The notes beneath the pieces are model-generated. The model was not told the origin of the DNA and did no database searches. It saw nothing but the letters and a program-made list of their open reading frames with translations. DNA of 64,000 nucleotides from Erinaceus europaeus (lineage: Eukaryota; Chordata; Mammalia; Eulipotyphla; Erinaceidae): contig NC_080181.1 in assembly GCF_950295315.1 (NCBI RefSeq), forward strand, positions 32,368,480 to 32,432,479, in the 5' to 3' direction. The translations under genes and the position numbers were made by a program. This document shows positions 24,492-35,509 of this stretch, in pieces. How positions within the stretch are numbered: the stretch's first letter is position 1; each line of letters opens with the position of its first letter.

Positions 24492-24778
24492 TTATAGCCA
24501 CCATGCTTATTGCTGGGGCTCAGTGAAGGCACTTTGAGTCCCAGTGGCCATTTCCCTTTTCTTTTCTTTCTCTCCCCCTTTTCTTTCTATTGTATCTGAT
24601 AGAACAGATATAAATTGAGATGGGGGGAGACAAAGAGAGAGAAAGACAGAAAGACACCTGCAAACCTACTTTACTACTCCTGAAGCTTCCCTCCTGCAGG
24701 TGGGGAGTGGGGGCTTGAACCAAGGTCCTTGCACAGGATAATGTGTGTGCTCAGCTGGGTGTACCAACACTGGGCCTG
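24492..24778 (-). mobile_element. Tailed SINE
   Basis: 'gcttattgctggggctcagtg' complement of the end block, polypurine with 'gatggggggagac', 'cacctgcaaacctac', and head complement ending 'caacactgggcctgg'. Confidence 0.82.
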
Positions 24779-25043
24779 GAAGCAGCATTTCTGATGAAAG
24801 CTGTTTTCCTACTCTTCTTGTGCCCCTGCATTGTCCTCTGCAGACATGACAACAGAACATTGTGCTCTTTAAATGCAAAGTCCTGAAGTACTGTGGCAAG
24901 TAGCTCTGAACTTCCACTAAGCAGTCCTCTGAATGCAGGACCCAGGCCCCCTTTGGCACTATTTTGTCCTCTACTCAATCCTAGCATGCATTTTGAGAGA
25001 CTCTGAGAAGATGCCCAATACAAAGAATCTCATCCTTATGTTT

Positions 25044-25428
25044 TTTTTTTCTCTCTCTTTTTTCTTTTTTTTTTTTTTTTTTTGTCTCCAGGGTTATCAC
25101 TGGGGCTCGGTGCCTGCACTACGAATCCACTGCTCCTGGAGGCCATTTTTTTCCCTTTAGTTGCCCTTGTTGTTTATCATTGTTGTTATTATTGTTGTTG
25201 TTATTGCTGTAGTTGTTGCTGGATAGGACAGATAGAAATGGAGAAGAGAGAGGAGGGGAAGACAAAGAGGAGGAGAGAAAGGTAGACACCTGCAGACCAG
25301 CTTCACCACCCGTGAAGTGACCCCTTTGCATGTGGGGAGCTGGGAGTTTGAACTGGGATCCTTAGACCTGGTCCTTACACTTTGAGCAATGTGCCCTTAA
25401 CCTGCTGTGCTACCGCCCATTCCCTTAT
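25044..25428 (-). mobile_element. Type 1 SINE
   Basis: Long T run (tail), 'gtctccagggttatcactgg', 'gcctgcactacgaatccac', ATT/GTT triplets, 'ggataggacagatagaaatgg', 'cacctgcagaccagcttcac' and head complement ending 'gctaccgcccattccc'. Confidence 0.9.
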
Positions 25429-25447
25429 TGCATTGTTTTAAGGAAAA

Positions 25448-25648
25448 TATATTTTATTTATTCATTTTGAATAAGGACAGAGAATTTGAGAGGGGAGGTG
25501 AAGGTAGAGAGGGAGAGAGACAGAGAGATACTTATCGCACTGTTTCACTATTCATGAAGCTTCCTCCCTACTGGTAGAGACCAGGGTCTTGAACCTGGAT
25601 CCTTGCACACTGTAGTATATGCAGCACTAACCAGCTCCTCTTACTCCT
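25448..25648 (-). mobile_element. Type 2 SINE
   Basis: TTTATTTATTC tail complement, 'ggacagagaatttgagagg', GA-rich block, 'gggtcttgaacctggatcc', head complement near 'gcagcactaaccagctcc'. Confidence 0.8.
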
Positions 25649-25649
25649 T

Positions 25650-26029
25650 TCTCACTTATTTCTTCCAACACTACAGAGACTGCAGGGTCCTAGTAATCAA
25701 AATGAGTGTGACGGTTCCTTGTGAAATGCTGTCTGCAAAAGTGTTATGGTTGTGTGGAGGGAAGGGCTGCAGAACTGGGTGGTAGGAGGGAGTGGGGTGC
25801 AGCTGTCAGGGCACCAGAGAGGGACTGGATGCTCCACCAGGAATCCCCATGTCCCCTGCTCTGGGAGCTCCAACATCCTCTCCAAAGAATGTGACTTTTG
25901 AAACCATTTCAAAGGCATTAATAATTCATTCAACCCTGAGGGTATAGAAAAAAAAACCTTAAAAAAGAAGAAAACAAGGATCTAGTGGGCCTCAGAGACT
26001 CCCACACAACTGGCAAAGGTTCTTTTCTT
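25650..26029. other. Unannotated stretch
   Basis: About 380 bp between SINEs, nothing recognised. Confidence 0.5.
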
Positions 26030-26380
26030 TTTTTTTAACATTTTTTTTTGCCTCCAGGGTTATTGCTGGGGCACAGTGCCTGCACTATGAATCCACTGCT
26101 CCTGGAGGCTATTTTTCCCATTTTGTTGCCCTTGTTGTGATGCTTGTTGTAGTTATTATTATTGTCATAGCTGTTGTTGTTGGATAGGACAGAGAGAAAT
26201 GGAGAGAGGACAGGAAGACAGAGGGGGGAGAGAAAGAGAGATACCTGCAGATCTGCTTCACCGCTTGTGAAGTGACCTCCTGCAGGTGGGGAGCCGGGGG
26301 CTGGAACCGGGATCCTTAAGCCGGCCCTTGTGCTTTGCGCCATGTGCGCTTAACCCACTGCGCTACCGCCCGACTCCCTG
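26030..26380 (-). mobile_element. Type 1 SINE, well preserved
   Basis: T-rich tail complement, 'gcctccagggttattgctgg', triplet linker, 'ggataggacagagagaaatgg', 'ggggctggaaccgggatcc', 'cttaacccactgcgctaccg' and 'cccgactccc'. The many retained CpG sites suggest a younger copy. Confidence 0.93.
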
Positions 26381-26504
26381 GGAAAGGTTATTTTCATAGT
26401 TGACTGTTGGATAACAGGAAGATGGGAACAGAGTGAAGGAAGAAGGGAAGTACGCATTTGCTTAAAGAGGTCCGCGTATTTTAAAGTGTGAGCAGATTAA
26501 AATG

Positions 26505-26690
26505 ATAAGACCTTACACCTGTACAGCTCTTTAGAGTGTGTAAAGAGCTTGCATGTGTACATTTTGGTTCTTGAAAAAAATGGAGTGAGACTAGTGCAGT
26601 TGGAATTAACCTAATTTTTCAGATGGAGGAGCTGAAGCTACAAAGGGTTATGGGTTTGCCCAGGACCCAAACCTGAGACTTCTGCATGTA
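26505..26690 (+). mobile_element. MIR-like old SINE
   Basis: 'cttacacctgtacagctctt' and 'acctaatttttcagatggagg...gcccaggacccaaacc' follow MIR/L2-type layout, strongly diverged. Confidence 0.4.
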
Positions 26691-26699
26691 TTAATATTA

Positions 26700-26965
26700 G
26701 TATTCTTTTTATTTTTAATGCTCTTTAATTTCCACCAGGGCAATCACTGGGACTTGCTGTCTGCATGATGAATCTATAGCTCTTAGTGTCTTTTTAAAAT
26801 GACAGAGAAGTTGAGAGAAATGGGAGGGTAGAAAGGGAGAAAGAGAGACATCTGTAGCACTGCTTCAGCTCTCTTAAGGTTTTCTCCTGAAGATGGGGTG
26901 GGGTGGGGTCTTGAACCCTAGTCCTCATGCCTAGCAGTATGTGTGCTCTATAGGGCCTGCCCCCC
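26700..26965 (-). mobile_element. Tailed SINE, diverged
   Basis: 'ttccaccagggcaatcactgg', 'catgatgaatctatagctc', GA-rich block, 'ggggtcttgaaccctagtcc' and head complement ending 'ggcctgcccccc'. Confidence 0.78.
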
Positions 26966-27239
26966 CCCACACTGCTAAGTCTTCTTTATACCATACAATT
27001 ACCCTTTTTTGTTCCCATAACTGTTTTGTTACAAAATCCACCATTTTTCCAGGATGACATAGGAATCTTTATACCTGTGCCTTTTCATTTTTCCTAAACA
27101 AAACTTTACAATGCCTCAGATCATAGTTCTCTGTAATTTTTTAGGGAAATAAACCACGGTGAACCAGACACTGTGGGAGAGAGAGATTCCAGGGTCTTAT
27201 TCAACAAGATGACTGGATAAAGAAGTTGTGGAATGGAGC

Positions 27240-27265
27240 TAGGGTTAGGGTTAGAGTTAGGGTTA
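27240..27265 (+). repeat. Short telomere-like tract
   Basis: Four tandem TTAGGG-type units with one G-to-A variant (TTAGAG). It borders the type 1 SINE at 27296 by about 30 bp. Confidence 0.85.
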
Positions 27266-27295
27266 AATTGAAGAAGATGCATAACATTCTTTTTT

Positions 27296-27585
27296 TTTAA
27301 ATTTATTTACTTATTTATTCCCTTTTGTTGCCCTTGCTGTTTCTTTTTATTGTTGTAGTTATTATTATTGTCGTCGTTGTTGGGTAGGACGGAGAGAACT
27401 GGAGAGAGGAGGGGAAGACAGAGAGGAGGAGAGAAAGATAGACAGACACCTGCAGACCTGCTTCACTGCCTGTGAAGAGACTCCCCTTCAGGTGGGGGGC
27501 TGGGGGCTCAAACCAGCATCCTTATGCCGGTCCTTGCTTTTTGTGCCACCTGAGCTTAACCCACTGCGCTACCGTCTGATTCCCC
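27296..27585 (-). mobile_element. Type 1 SINE
   Basis: TTTA-rich tail complement, 'cccttttgttgcccttgctg', GTT/ATT/GTC triplets, 'gggtaggacggagagaactgg', 'cacctgcagacctgcttcac', head complement with 'cactgcgctaccgtctgattc'. Confidence 0.9.
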
Positions 27586-27589
27586 AATG

Positions 27590-29275
27590 GATAACATTTT
27601 TTAGGATGAAATGTGTGAGGCTGGAAGTGCTTATTCTCAGTGAAGTAAGTAAGAAAGTGGAAGACAATAAGTAGATGTGGAATACAGTAAACACCTAAAC
27701 TGTATGATCTTGCAACATATGTACCCAAAATATCACTAAGCCTTTGTGATAACTAATGCAGTTACGGGGCCTTGGGCAAGTATAGAACTTCAGTAGTTGG
27801 TACATTCTATGTCTATGCCCCTATAGTCTGATAATCTTTAAACCATTGATTTTTTTTTTTTTTTTAGAATGAATCCTATGCCATTGCACAGCATTTAAGA
27901 ATTGCTTCTCCATTGATTCTAACACTCCTCATCTAATATTCTTCCTTATCTCCTGGTTTTCTCTCTCATGGTCATCTTTTTTCCCCCATCAGTAGCTTAG
28001 AACATGCAAGACTGTCTGCTTTTCACCCTGTGGTTGTGATTGAAGGTAAGAGAGACTCTCTCATGACCTAGAATCTGTGGTGTTTTGGCAGGTGAGTGAC
28101 CACTTCATTAACTTAGAGTGTGAACATTGTTTCAGAGGTGAATTCCTCAACACATGTCATTCACTAGAGGCTTTATATGAGCATATCCCAGCAATCCCCA
28201 CTCTCCAGTCCTTTTCTCTTCAGCTATGAACCCAAATGAACCTCTTCATCCCTTCGGGCTCCCCCTGCCAGAGTGATCTGTTATGACTCTTTTCTTGTTT
28301 CAGAAGCACTTCTCCTGTAATCTGGGAGTGTTACCATGCTAATGCAGGTAAATTGTAATGAATTTCTCCTGAATTGATGCGTGGGACTACCTAGGCCCCT
28401 CATTTTCCTCCCTTGCTTCCTCTATGCAGATATGATTTGACAGGTTAATTTGAAAGCAAAAGTTAGCATCTTTACAGCCATCTAAGCCCAAGCCCTAGAA
28501 CAAAATTTTGTTTTCTAGTTGTGTGAAGCATAATAAAAAGGTTGAAGTCAGGTTACCCCTTCTTTTAATCACCATTTGGCTAGTTTTCCCCCCTTCTCAT
28601 CACATAATAATATGTTTATTTCACAGTTTGGAGGACCTTGGCAGTTATTGGCAAGGGAAGGATTTGGAGTGTGGTGGCATCTACAGGTGACCTAGTTCCT
28701 GGAAGGTCCAACCTTCCATCTTATAAGTCTAGGTGGGTAGTGCTGGAGCTGGGAGAGTTCTATTGGCATCTGAATCTGGGCCAAGTTAAACTCTCCCATT
28801 TGCAGCCCAGTACTCTATGACTGAGCTGTCCTCTGAAGCCCCCTCATTTGAAGGAAAGCACTATAACTTTCTAGAGCTTCTGGTGATGAAGGAGAGGAGA
28901 GCTAACCCTAAAGCCAGGCTGTTGGAGCTGTTTTCTGAAGCACAAAAAGGTGAAAGACTATGTGAGTTGCAGAGAAAGCTCATCTGCATAAGGAACATGG
29001 GAGTGCTTACTTGTGGTTGGAGAACCCCAGGAAGAAGTAACATCAGGTCTTATGAAGCAGGAAGCTGCTTAGGGCTTGTGGTTACCAGGATTGCCTTGAA
29101 GAGATGAACAGAAACACCCCCCGCCAAGATATTTCATTCAAAGTGTAGCACTCAATCTCAGCTATGTCATGATGTCTTTCTGTTAGATTCCTGGGCAGAC
29201 TGAGACCAGTGGAAGCCATTGTTGCCAACTTTACAAATGTGTTCATGGCTCTTATAGATCATATATAATTGGGAG
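27590..29275. other. Low-repeat region
   Basis: No gene recognised. The 96-codon plus-strand frame near 28.9 kb has no known motif and no convincing splice borders. A T run lies at 27850-27865. Confidence 0.45.
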
Positions 29276-29345
29276 AGAGAGAGAGAGAGAGAGGGAGGGA
29301 GAGAGAAGGAGAGAAAAGATGAGAAAGGAGATGGAGAAAAAGAGG
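29276..29345 (+). repeat. GA-rich simple repeat
   Basis: (GA)n grading into GAGG/GAAG purine-rich sequence; single-strand polypurine tract. Confidence 0.85.
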
Positions 29346-29364
29346 AAGAAGAACAGAGGAGGGA

Positions 29365-29496
29365 AAGAAGGATGGACTGGTGAAAGAGTTCACTTGGTTA
29401 GGGTACTGCTTTGTCACATCTATGGCCCAGGTTTGAGCTTGGTGCTCACTGCACTGAAGGAAGCTTCAGTGTAGTGGTCTTTGCCTTTCTTCCGCC

Positions 29497-29531
<35 letters not shown>

Positions 29532-29720
29532 TTTCTCTCTTTCTTTGATTTATTTTACTAGAGCATTGCTTAGCTTAGCTGGCTTATGGTGATGCAAGTG
29601 ACAAAAACTTTGGTGGCTCAGGCATTAGTCTTTTTGCATGATGCTATCTCTCCCACCCATCACTCTATGCCTCTCTTTACCTATCTGCCCTTTCTGTCTC
29701 TATCTTAAAATGAATAAAAA
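29365..29720 (+). mobile_element. Type 4 SINE with inserted type 3 SINE
   Basis: Head 'gaaagagttcacttggttag', 'gtactgctttgtcacatc', 'gcactgaaggaagcttcag', CTTT microsatellite (29501-29530); the end 'ctctatcttaaaatgaataa' resumes after the inserted minus-strand SINE at 29541-29660. Confidence 0.65.
29541..29660 (-). mobile_element. Type 3 SINE
   Basis: 'gatttattttactagagcattgc', 'ggcttatggtgatgcaag' and 'tttttgcatgatgctatctc', the complement of the type 3 head. Confidence 0.65.
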
Positions 29721-29724
29721 TAAA

Positions 29725-29890
29725 TTTTATAGAGAAGAAAAGGATGAGAGGGAGAAGGAAGAGAGAAATGTCAATGCAACACAGAGGGAATAGGAAGTGC
29801 TGGGAATCAAACTCTAGACCCCACGCATGCAAGTCCAAAACTCTATCACCATACCACCTCTAGATCATCATGTTGGTGGTCTTCAAAGTT
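29725..29890 (-). mobile_element. Diverged SINE
   Basis: GA-rich block, 'agtgctgggaatcaaactc' and 'ctctatcaccataccacctc', a box B and head complement. Confidence 0.55.
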
Positions 29891-29894
29891 GATG

Positions 29895-30443
29895 TTGCCA
29901 CAAACAGGTTGGGTTGAGGAATGGATGAAATAAAGATTGCAAATGCCTTGAACTGCGATTTTCTTATTTCACACAGATTTCTCCTAAGGTAGCCTCTTGT
30001 GTAACTAAGAAATGAGATCAGATATCATTCTAGTTTACTCTGTTATTTGATTACCTTAAGTTAATAAGGGTTACTACATAAAAGGCATGTTGTGAATGTG
30101 CACCTGAGTTTGCCTTTGGTTCTATTAGAAAGGATTCTTAACATTCTTAAAGTAAGAGGAGAGGACTAGGCAAGAATGAAATTCTTGCTGTTGAGGTGAA
30201 GACTGAGAACTTTAAAACAGTATTCCTTCATTATCATTATCTCTGTGCTTGTTTGTTTGATGAATTCAGCTACCCTGCCCTCAGCCATACCTCTACAAGA
30301 TAGGTCATAGAAGTGACATCTGCATTCAGTGCTGCCTTTTCTTCCTTCTTTTCATTCTACCCACTGACAGTGGGCTTCCACTCCTACCGTAATGGTAGCT
30401 CTCAAAGTGCTCCAGTATTAGAGCTTAAAAAGTAAAAAAGGAC
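29895..30443. other. Unannotated stretch
   Basis: About 550 bp, nothing recognised. Confidence 0.5.
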
Positions 30444-30822
30444 GGGAGTCGGGCGGTGGCGCAGTGGGTTAAGCGCACGTGGCGCAAAGCGCAGGGACCT
30501 GCGCGTAAGGATCCCGGTTTGAGCCCCCGGCTCCCCACCTGCAGGGGAGTCGCTTCACGGGCGGTGAAGCAGGTCTGCAGGTGTCTATCTTTCTCTTCCC
30601 CTCTCTCTCTGTCTTCCCCTTCTCTCTCCATTTCTCTCTGTCCTATCCAACAACAAAGCAACGTCAACAATGGCAATAATAACCGCAACGAGGCTGCAAC
30701 AACTAGGGCAACAAAAAGGGGAAAAAATGGCCTTCAGGAGCGGTGGATTCATGGTGCAGGCACCGAGCCCAGCAATAACCCTGGAGGAAAAAATAAATAA
30801 ATAAATAAATAAATAAATAAAG
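30444..30822 (+). mobile_element. Type 1 SINE, best preserved, full length
   Basis: Starts GGGAGTCGGGCGG. Box A-like TGGCGCAGTGG (30457-30467) and box B-like GGTTTGAGCCC (30516-30526) match the tRNA internal promoter for RNA polymerase III. Body includes 'gtgaagcaggtctgcaggtg', 'ctgtcctatccaacaac', triplet linker, 'ggattcatggtgcaggcacc', 'gcaataaccctggagg', then (AAAT)n. CpG sites remain numerous, which indicates a young copy. Moved in trans by L1 in the general model for such SINEs. Confidence 0.95.
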
Positions 30823-30984
30823 GTTTAGTACTTATCTTCTTTTGTTTCAACTTCAATATCACTTTGTGAGAAAATGCTGGTGTATAGTTCCACACTTCCC
30901 CCAGACAGCTGTCAGCACTACCCATCCTCTACCAAACCATCCGCCTCCTTTTCCTCTTCCCTAGGACACTGCTTGTCTTCTTTC

Positions 30985-31255
30985 TTTGTATTTATTTATT
31001 TATTCCCTTTTTGTTGCCCTTGTATTATTGTTGTTGTTATTGATGTTGTTGTTGTTGGATAGGACAGAGAGAAATGGAGAGAGGAGGGGATGACAGTGGG
31101 GGGAGAATAAGACAGATACATGCAGACCTGCTTCACCGCTTGTGAAGCGACTGCCCTGCAGGTGGAGAGCGGGGGACTCGAACTGGGATCCTCACACCAG
31201 TCCTTGTGCTTTGTGCCATGTGAGCTTAACCCACTGCGCTACTGCCCGACTCCCT
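30985..31255 (-). mobile_element. Type 1 SINE
   Basis: (TATT)n tail complement, 'ccctttttgttgcccttg', GTT triplets, 'ggataggacagagagaaatgg', 'gcagacctgcttcaccgc', head complement ending 'ctactgcccgactccc'. Confidence 0.92.
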
Positions 31256-31259
31256 CATG

Positions 31260-32422
31260 TTCTTCTAAGTGATAATGTCGAACACTGTCAGACTTTGGTT
31301 TCCATGAAATCACCCTCCCCCCAACATTTCTCCTGCTTCTTGGTCTCAGCTCTTCTTTTTGTCTCTTCTGATCTTTCTCTGGCAAGTGGTCTTTTCTAAC
31401 TATTCCTACTTTATCCATCACTCTTCATTATCTACTCCAAACCCTTGACTTCAACAGTGCAGACCAAGCTACTGCATATAATCGATGTATCGATATGTCA
31501 TTATCTATATCTCTCTATCCAGATCAGAACAGTTTTCTACACTCAAATTTATTTGACCCTCTTTTAGCTCAATCTATGGATCCAAATTTAAAACTATATG
31601 GTTGCTTCAGTATTTGCTCTCAATTTTTGCTCCTACTCCACTCCTTGTTTAAACACAATTCTTCACCCAGTTACCAGCATCAAGTCCCTAAAGGCTTTCT
31701 CCACTCCTCTCTTCAGTCTATTCAAATGATTAACAGAGCCTTTCTGCATCTTGAGTATCTTTCATATTGAATATCCTTTTGCTCTTACCACAGGTGGGGT
31801 GGGGGCTTGTTCAAGGTCAGGTCCTCATCATTTCCTTTTGAACACGCTTGAGTGCCTTCTAACTAGATACGACTAATGGTGTAATTTTCTCCCAGTTCAG
31901 TTTTGGGCATTGTCAAAGCATCCAAACAAAAATGCAAATCTGATCATATTATCCCCCTGCTTACAAGTGGCTCAAAACCTCCCTTTGATCTGAGGATAAA
32001 TCTTTAATTCCCTAGAAGGAAGACAGAGGTTTCATTTTACATGTGAGATCACTATCATATGCCTATTCTTCTCCTCCTTGCTCTCCTCCCTAGCTGTACT
32101 CTTCACTTTTTTCATCTCAGGATCTCAGTGGCTGCCCAGAGGTATATGCTACCATGGGAACCCCCATCCTCTCTCAGCTTATCTCAGTCTGCCTCTAAGC
32201 TTTCCCATCACTGCTTACAGAAAGGGGGGAAAATCTCCCAGTGCCCATTTTCCTAGGATTTCTGGAACTTTCCTCCATGAAAGCATCTATCACAAACTTC
32301 CCAGTCATTCCTATCTGCCCCCCTGGTCAACCTAGTACTCTGAAAGCAGGTAAGGAACAAGACCCTGCCTCTGTATCTCCACATAGCAGAGTGTCTGTCA
32401 CATGCCAAGGACTAAGTTAAAG
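31260..32422. other. Low-repeat region
   Basis: Plus-strand frames of 85-91 codons with no recognisable domain. Composition is CT-rich in places. No gene called. Confidence 0.45.
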
Positions 32423-33152
32423 ATCTGTTGATCAGATCAAATTGATGAAGTTTACAGTCAGCAATATCTATACAGCTTTCCCATATTTGAGAGCTACTCT
32501 CTTCCCTGATCCAGCTTTCTGGTCCTTTTTACAGCCATGACATCATCTCCCCAGACAATAACTTAGATCCAACTGCATATCAGATGTCAGTCTCAAGGGA
32601 AAAAAAAAAAAAAACAGTATAGTCATGGGCTCTTTGGAATACAACTAAAGTAGGACTACTAACTATCTACAAAATGGAGACCCCGCCCCCAACTCTTCAT
32701 CTGAACTATTCCAGCCTTTAGGTTCATGATTAATCATCATTTTTCTTTTTATGGCTCTATATGTTAACTCTTCTTTCAGCCGACAGGTTCCAGATGCTAA
32801 AATGATGCCAACTAGACTTGCCTGGACAGATGACCCCACCAATGTGTCCTGGAGCTCTGATCCCCAGAACCCCACCCACTGGAGAACAAGAGAGACAGGC
32901 TGGGAGTGTGGATTGATTTGCCAACACCCATGTTCAGCGGGGAAGCAATTACAGAAGCCAGACCTTCCACCTTCTGCACCCCATAATTACCCTGGGTCCA
33001 TGCTCTCAGAGGGATAAAGAATAGGGAATCTATCAGGGGAGGGGATAGGATACAATTCCGGTGGTGGGAATTGTGTGGAGTTGTACCCCTCTTATTCTAT
33101 GGTTTTTGTCAGTGTTTCTTTTTTATAAATAAAAATTAAAAAAAGAAAAACA
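32423..33152 (+). mobile_element. Family P repeat
   Basis: 'gatcagatcaaattgatgaag', 'ttgagagctactctcttcc', 'catgacatcatctccccag', 'gcaattacagaagccagacc', 'ggtggtgggaattgtgtgg', 'gtacccctcttattctatgg' and end 'ttttataaataaaaatt' with A-tail. 5'-truncated relative to the 18805 copy. Confidence 0.72.
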
Positions 33153-33204
33153 AGTCTGTTTACTTGTTTATAAAGCAAAACAATGTTTTATCATTCATCT
33201 CAGG

Positions 33205-33690
33205 CTGAAGTCAGCTCATGGTAAAGCATGCACATTACTAAATGAGAGGTGCTGGATTTGAATATCGGCAACACATGAAAGTACAATGGATGAGGAAGCT
33301 GGGCCACTGTGCACTGGGTTAAGTGCACATAGTAGGAAGCACAAAGACCTGTGCAAGGATCCTGGTTTGAGCCCCTGGGTCCCCCACCTGCGGGGGAATC
33401 GCTCCACAAGTGGTGAAGCAGATCTGCAGGTGTCTTTCTCTTCCTCTCTCTATCTTCCCCTTCCCTCTCAATTTCTCTCTGTGCTATCCAATAAAATGGG
33501 GGAAAAAATTGACAGCAGGAGCAGTGGATTCATAGTGCTGGCACCAAGTCCTAGCAATAAGCCTGGAGGCAAAAATAAAATAAAATAAAATGGATGATAC
33601 CAAGGGAACTTCATGAGTGGTGGAACGGTGCTGTACTATCTTTCCTTTCTCTCCCCTCTCTCCCCTACTTTCAAAATTTAAGACAAAAAA
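33205..33690 (+). mobile_element. SINE split by a type 1 SINE
   Basis: Outer head 'gctgaagtcagctcatggtaa' and 'ggtgctggatttgaatatc' at 33205-33293, resumed at 33589 with 'tgagtggtggaacggtgctg' and a CT-rich block. Confidence 0.65.
33294..33588 (+). mobile_element. Type 1 SINE inside a SINE
   Basis: Flanked by AATGGATGA at 33285-33293 and 33589-33597. Head 'gcactgggttaagtgcacat', 'gtgaagcagatctgcaggtg', 'gcaataagcctggaggca' and (AAAAT)n tail. Confidence 0.88.
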
Positions 33691-33974
33691 AATATTATTG
33701 TATCTGGGAGGCTATTGTGTGTACACAAGATCAAGTTCATTCATTTGTGCTAAAAATCAAACAAACAAAACACACCTAAGAAGTTAAAAAAAAATAAACT
33801 CAAGGTTACTATAAAGAATTAGTAAGAGGCCAGACCCCATAAACTAACTTAGATACAACAAATGACATTCAATGCTTTAACAACTAGAAGTAGGCCCAAG
33901 GTTGTCAGGTAAAGCCAGGACTACAAAAGCTGGAAAAGGGCGAGGGATTGATTCACTTAACGATGGCTTTTTTT

Positions 33975-34310
33975 TTTTTTTTAGTGAGTCAGGGAATCTT
34001 TGGATTCCCCCATCATTTCAATGGTTCTAGACCCCCTAATCAACTCCTCTTTCTACCATCACTGGTCACTTTTATCAGGGGCATCAGTATAAGCTCTCTT
34101 GTTGGCTTCTTCAAGACCATACCCTCACTATGAACTACCAGTGGTAAGGATTGCCCCTCTCTCCAAAGCTAGGCTGGGTCATTCTACTTTGCCCTTGAAG
34201 AAAACTGGTACTGAAATGAGTACAGCCTAGAATGTTCCCAGCTGTGACCATGGACTACAAACATAAACTTACAGGTACTCAGAGGACAAAATAGGCTCCT
34301 GTGCTATGTA

Positions 34311-34369
<59 letters not shown>

Positions 34370-34485
34370 TGGGGACGTTTGAGAGCTACTCTTTGCCCTG
34401 AGCCAACTTTCTAGTCCTAGTCTCAACTGTGACACCACCCTCCCAACCAGACAAAAATTTTTGACTGCCTCTATATTAGCTATCA
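33975..34485 (+). mobile_element. Family P repeat, 5' portion
   Basis: Shares 'ctgaaatgagtacagcctag', 'gaatgttcccagctgtgac' and 'gagagctactctttgccctg' with the 18805 copy, but stops before the 3' half, where the older L1 begins. A (TA)n tract (34313-34367) lies inside. It extends further 5' than the other copies. Confidence 0.6.
34313..34367 (+). repeat. (TA)n microsatellite
   Basis: About 27 TA units, able to form a perfect hairpin, inside family P. Confidence 0.95.
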
Positions 34486-34759
34486 AAAATTACCAGTCTT
34501 CCTCTATGCAAACACTAACTTACAAGAAGAAATCCAGAAATCACTCCCTTTTACTATTGCAACAAAAACAATAAAATATCTAGGAATAAACCTAACAAAG
34601 GAAGTGAAAGACCTGTATACTGAAAATTATGAGTCACTATTCAAGGAATAGACAACAAACACAAAGATGTGGAAAGATATTTCATGTTCATGGGTTGTAA
34701 GAATTAACACCATCAAAATGATTATACTACCTAGAGCTGTATACAAATTTAATGCAATC
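34486..34759 (+). mobile_element. Older L1, left part (ORF2)
   Basis: Aligns by eye with bases about 38765-39030 of the full-length L1 (for example 'cctctatgcaaacacta', 'aatatctaggaataaacc', 'ttcatgggttgtaagaatt'). It encodes the palm/thumb region just after the FADD motif, with stops. Continues at 40628 after the inserted L1. Confidence 0.9.
34746..34759 (+). repeat. Target-site duplication, left
   Basis: AATTTAATGCAATC, repeated exactly at 40614-40627 after the A-tail. With one mismatch the match extends to 17 bp (34743-34759 and 40611-40627). Confidence 0.93.
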
Positions 34760-35509
34760 GGACTTCCGGAGGTGGAGCTACGAGCAGCAGATTGCTTTCT
34801 CTCCTCTCCTCTCCTCTCCCGAATCAACTAGGAATACCAAAGGAGACCACCTGGACTGAAACAAGACAGGACTAGAATGACCACAGGAACCCAGTAAATC
34901 ACCCGTGAGTACAAACACGCGTGGCTGGTGACAGAGAGGAGAGAGGGGCCTAAGGAGAGATTAAGTGACTGCTAACAGTTCAACAGTTTATCAGTGGAGA
35001 CACCACCTCCAGTCTGCTCCACAACAAGGGGACAGCTGAAGGGAGGAAAGGACTCCCCAGAGACTCACCAAGTGCAACTCTGAGTCTCCATTGCTACTAC
35101 CCTCAGAATCTGGAGCAGCAACAGGGAGGGACACCAGGGGACAGAGATCTAACCAGGAAACTCAGGAGAAGACCTATACCTCCGTGGCATAGCTGAGGGG
35201 CTGTGAAAGTCTCTGCATAACCACTGAATTATCTCTGCCACACCCTGCTTTATCTCTTGGTCAGGAGTCAGTGATTAAGCTAAGAAGCCTATTGATAGTT
35301 TAAAAGCCCTCAGGCTCCCATAGCCTACAGGGAAGAAAAAAAAAAGAGGCTTTTACACCACTGAGCTCCAACTCAGGGATCGAAAAAACTGTTAACTTCC
35401 ACCACGGTAAACCCTTTAATTAAATTACTTAGACACAAGTCAATCCAGGCAATAGTGATCAATAATTTTAAAAGTACTGATAAAGGGAACTCATAACATA
35501 ATATATAAA
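34760..35509 (+). promoter_or_regulatory. L1 5' UTR and internal promoter
   Basis: 750 bp before ORF1. Begins with ACTTCCGG (34762-34769), an ETS/GABP-type site whose complement is CCGGAAGT, followed by a (CTCTC)n pyrimidine tract (34797-34820). L1 promoters sit at the extreme 5' end, so that a full transcript carries its own promoter. Promoter role here is inferred from position. No YY1-type word was recognised. Confidence 0.7.

Noticed and set aside
30444..30530. Functional tRNA gene
   Set aside because: The box A and box B words belong to a SINE head; no cloverleaf with proper acceptor pairing could be drawn.
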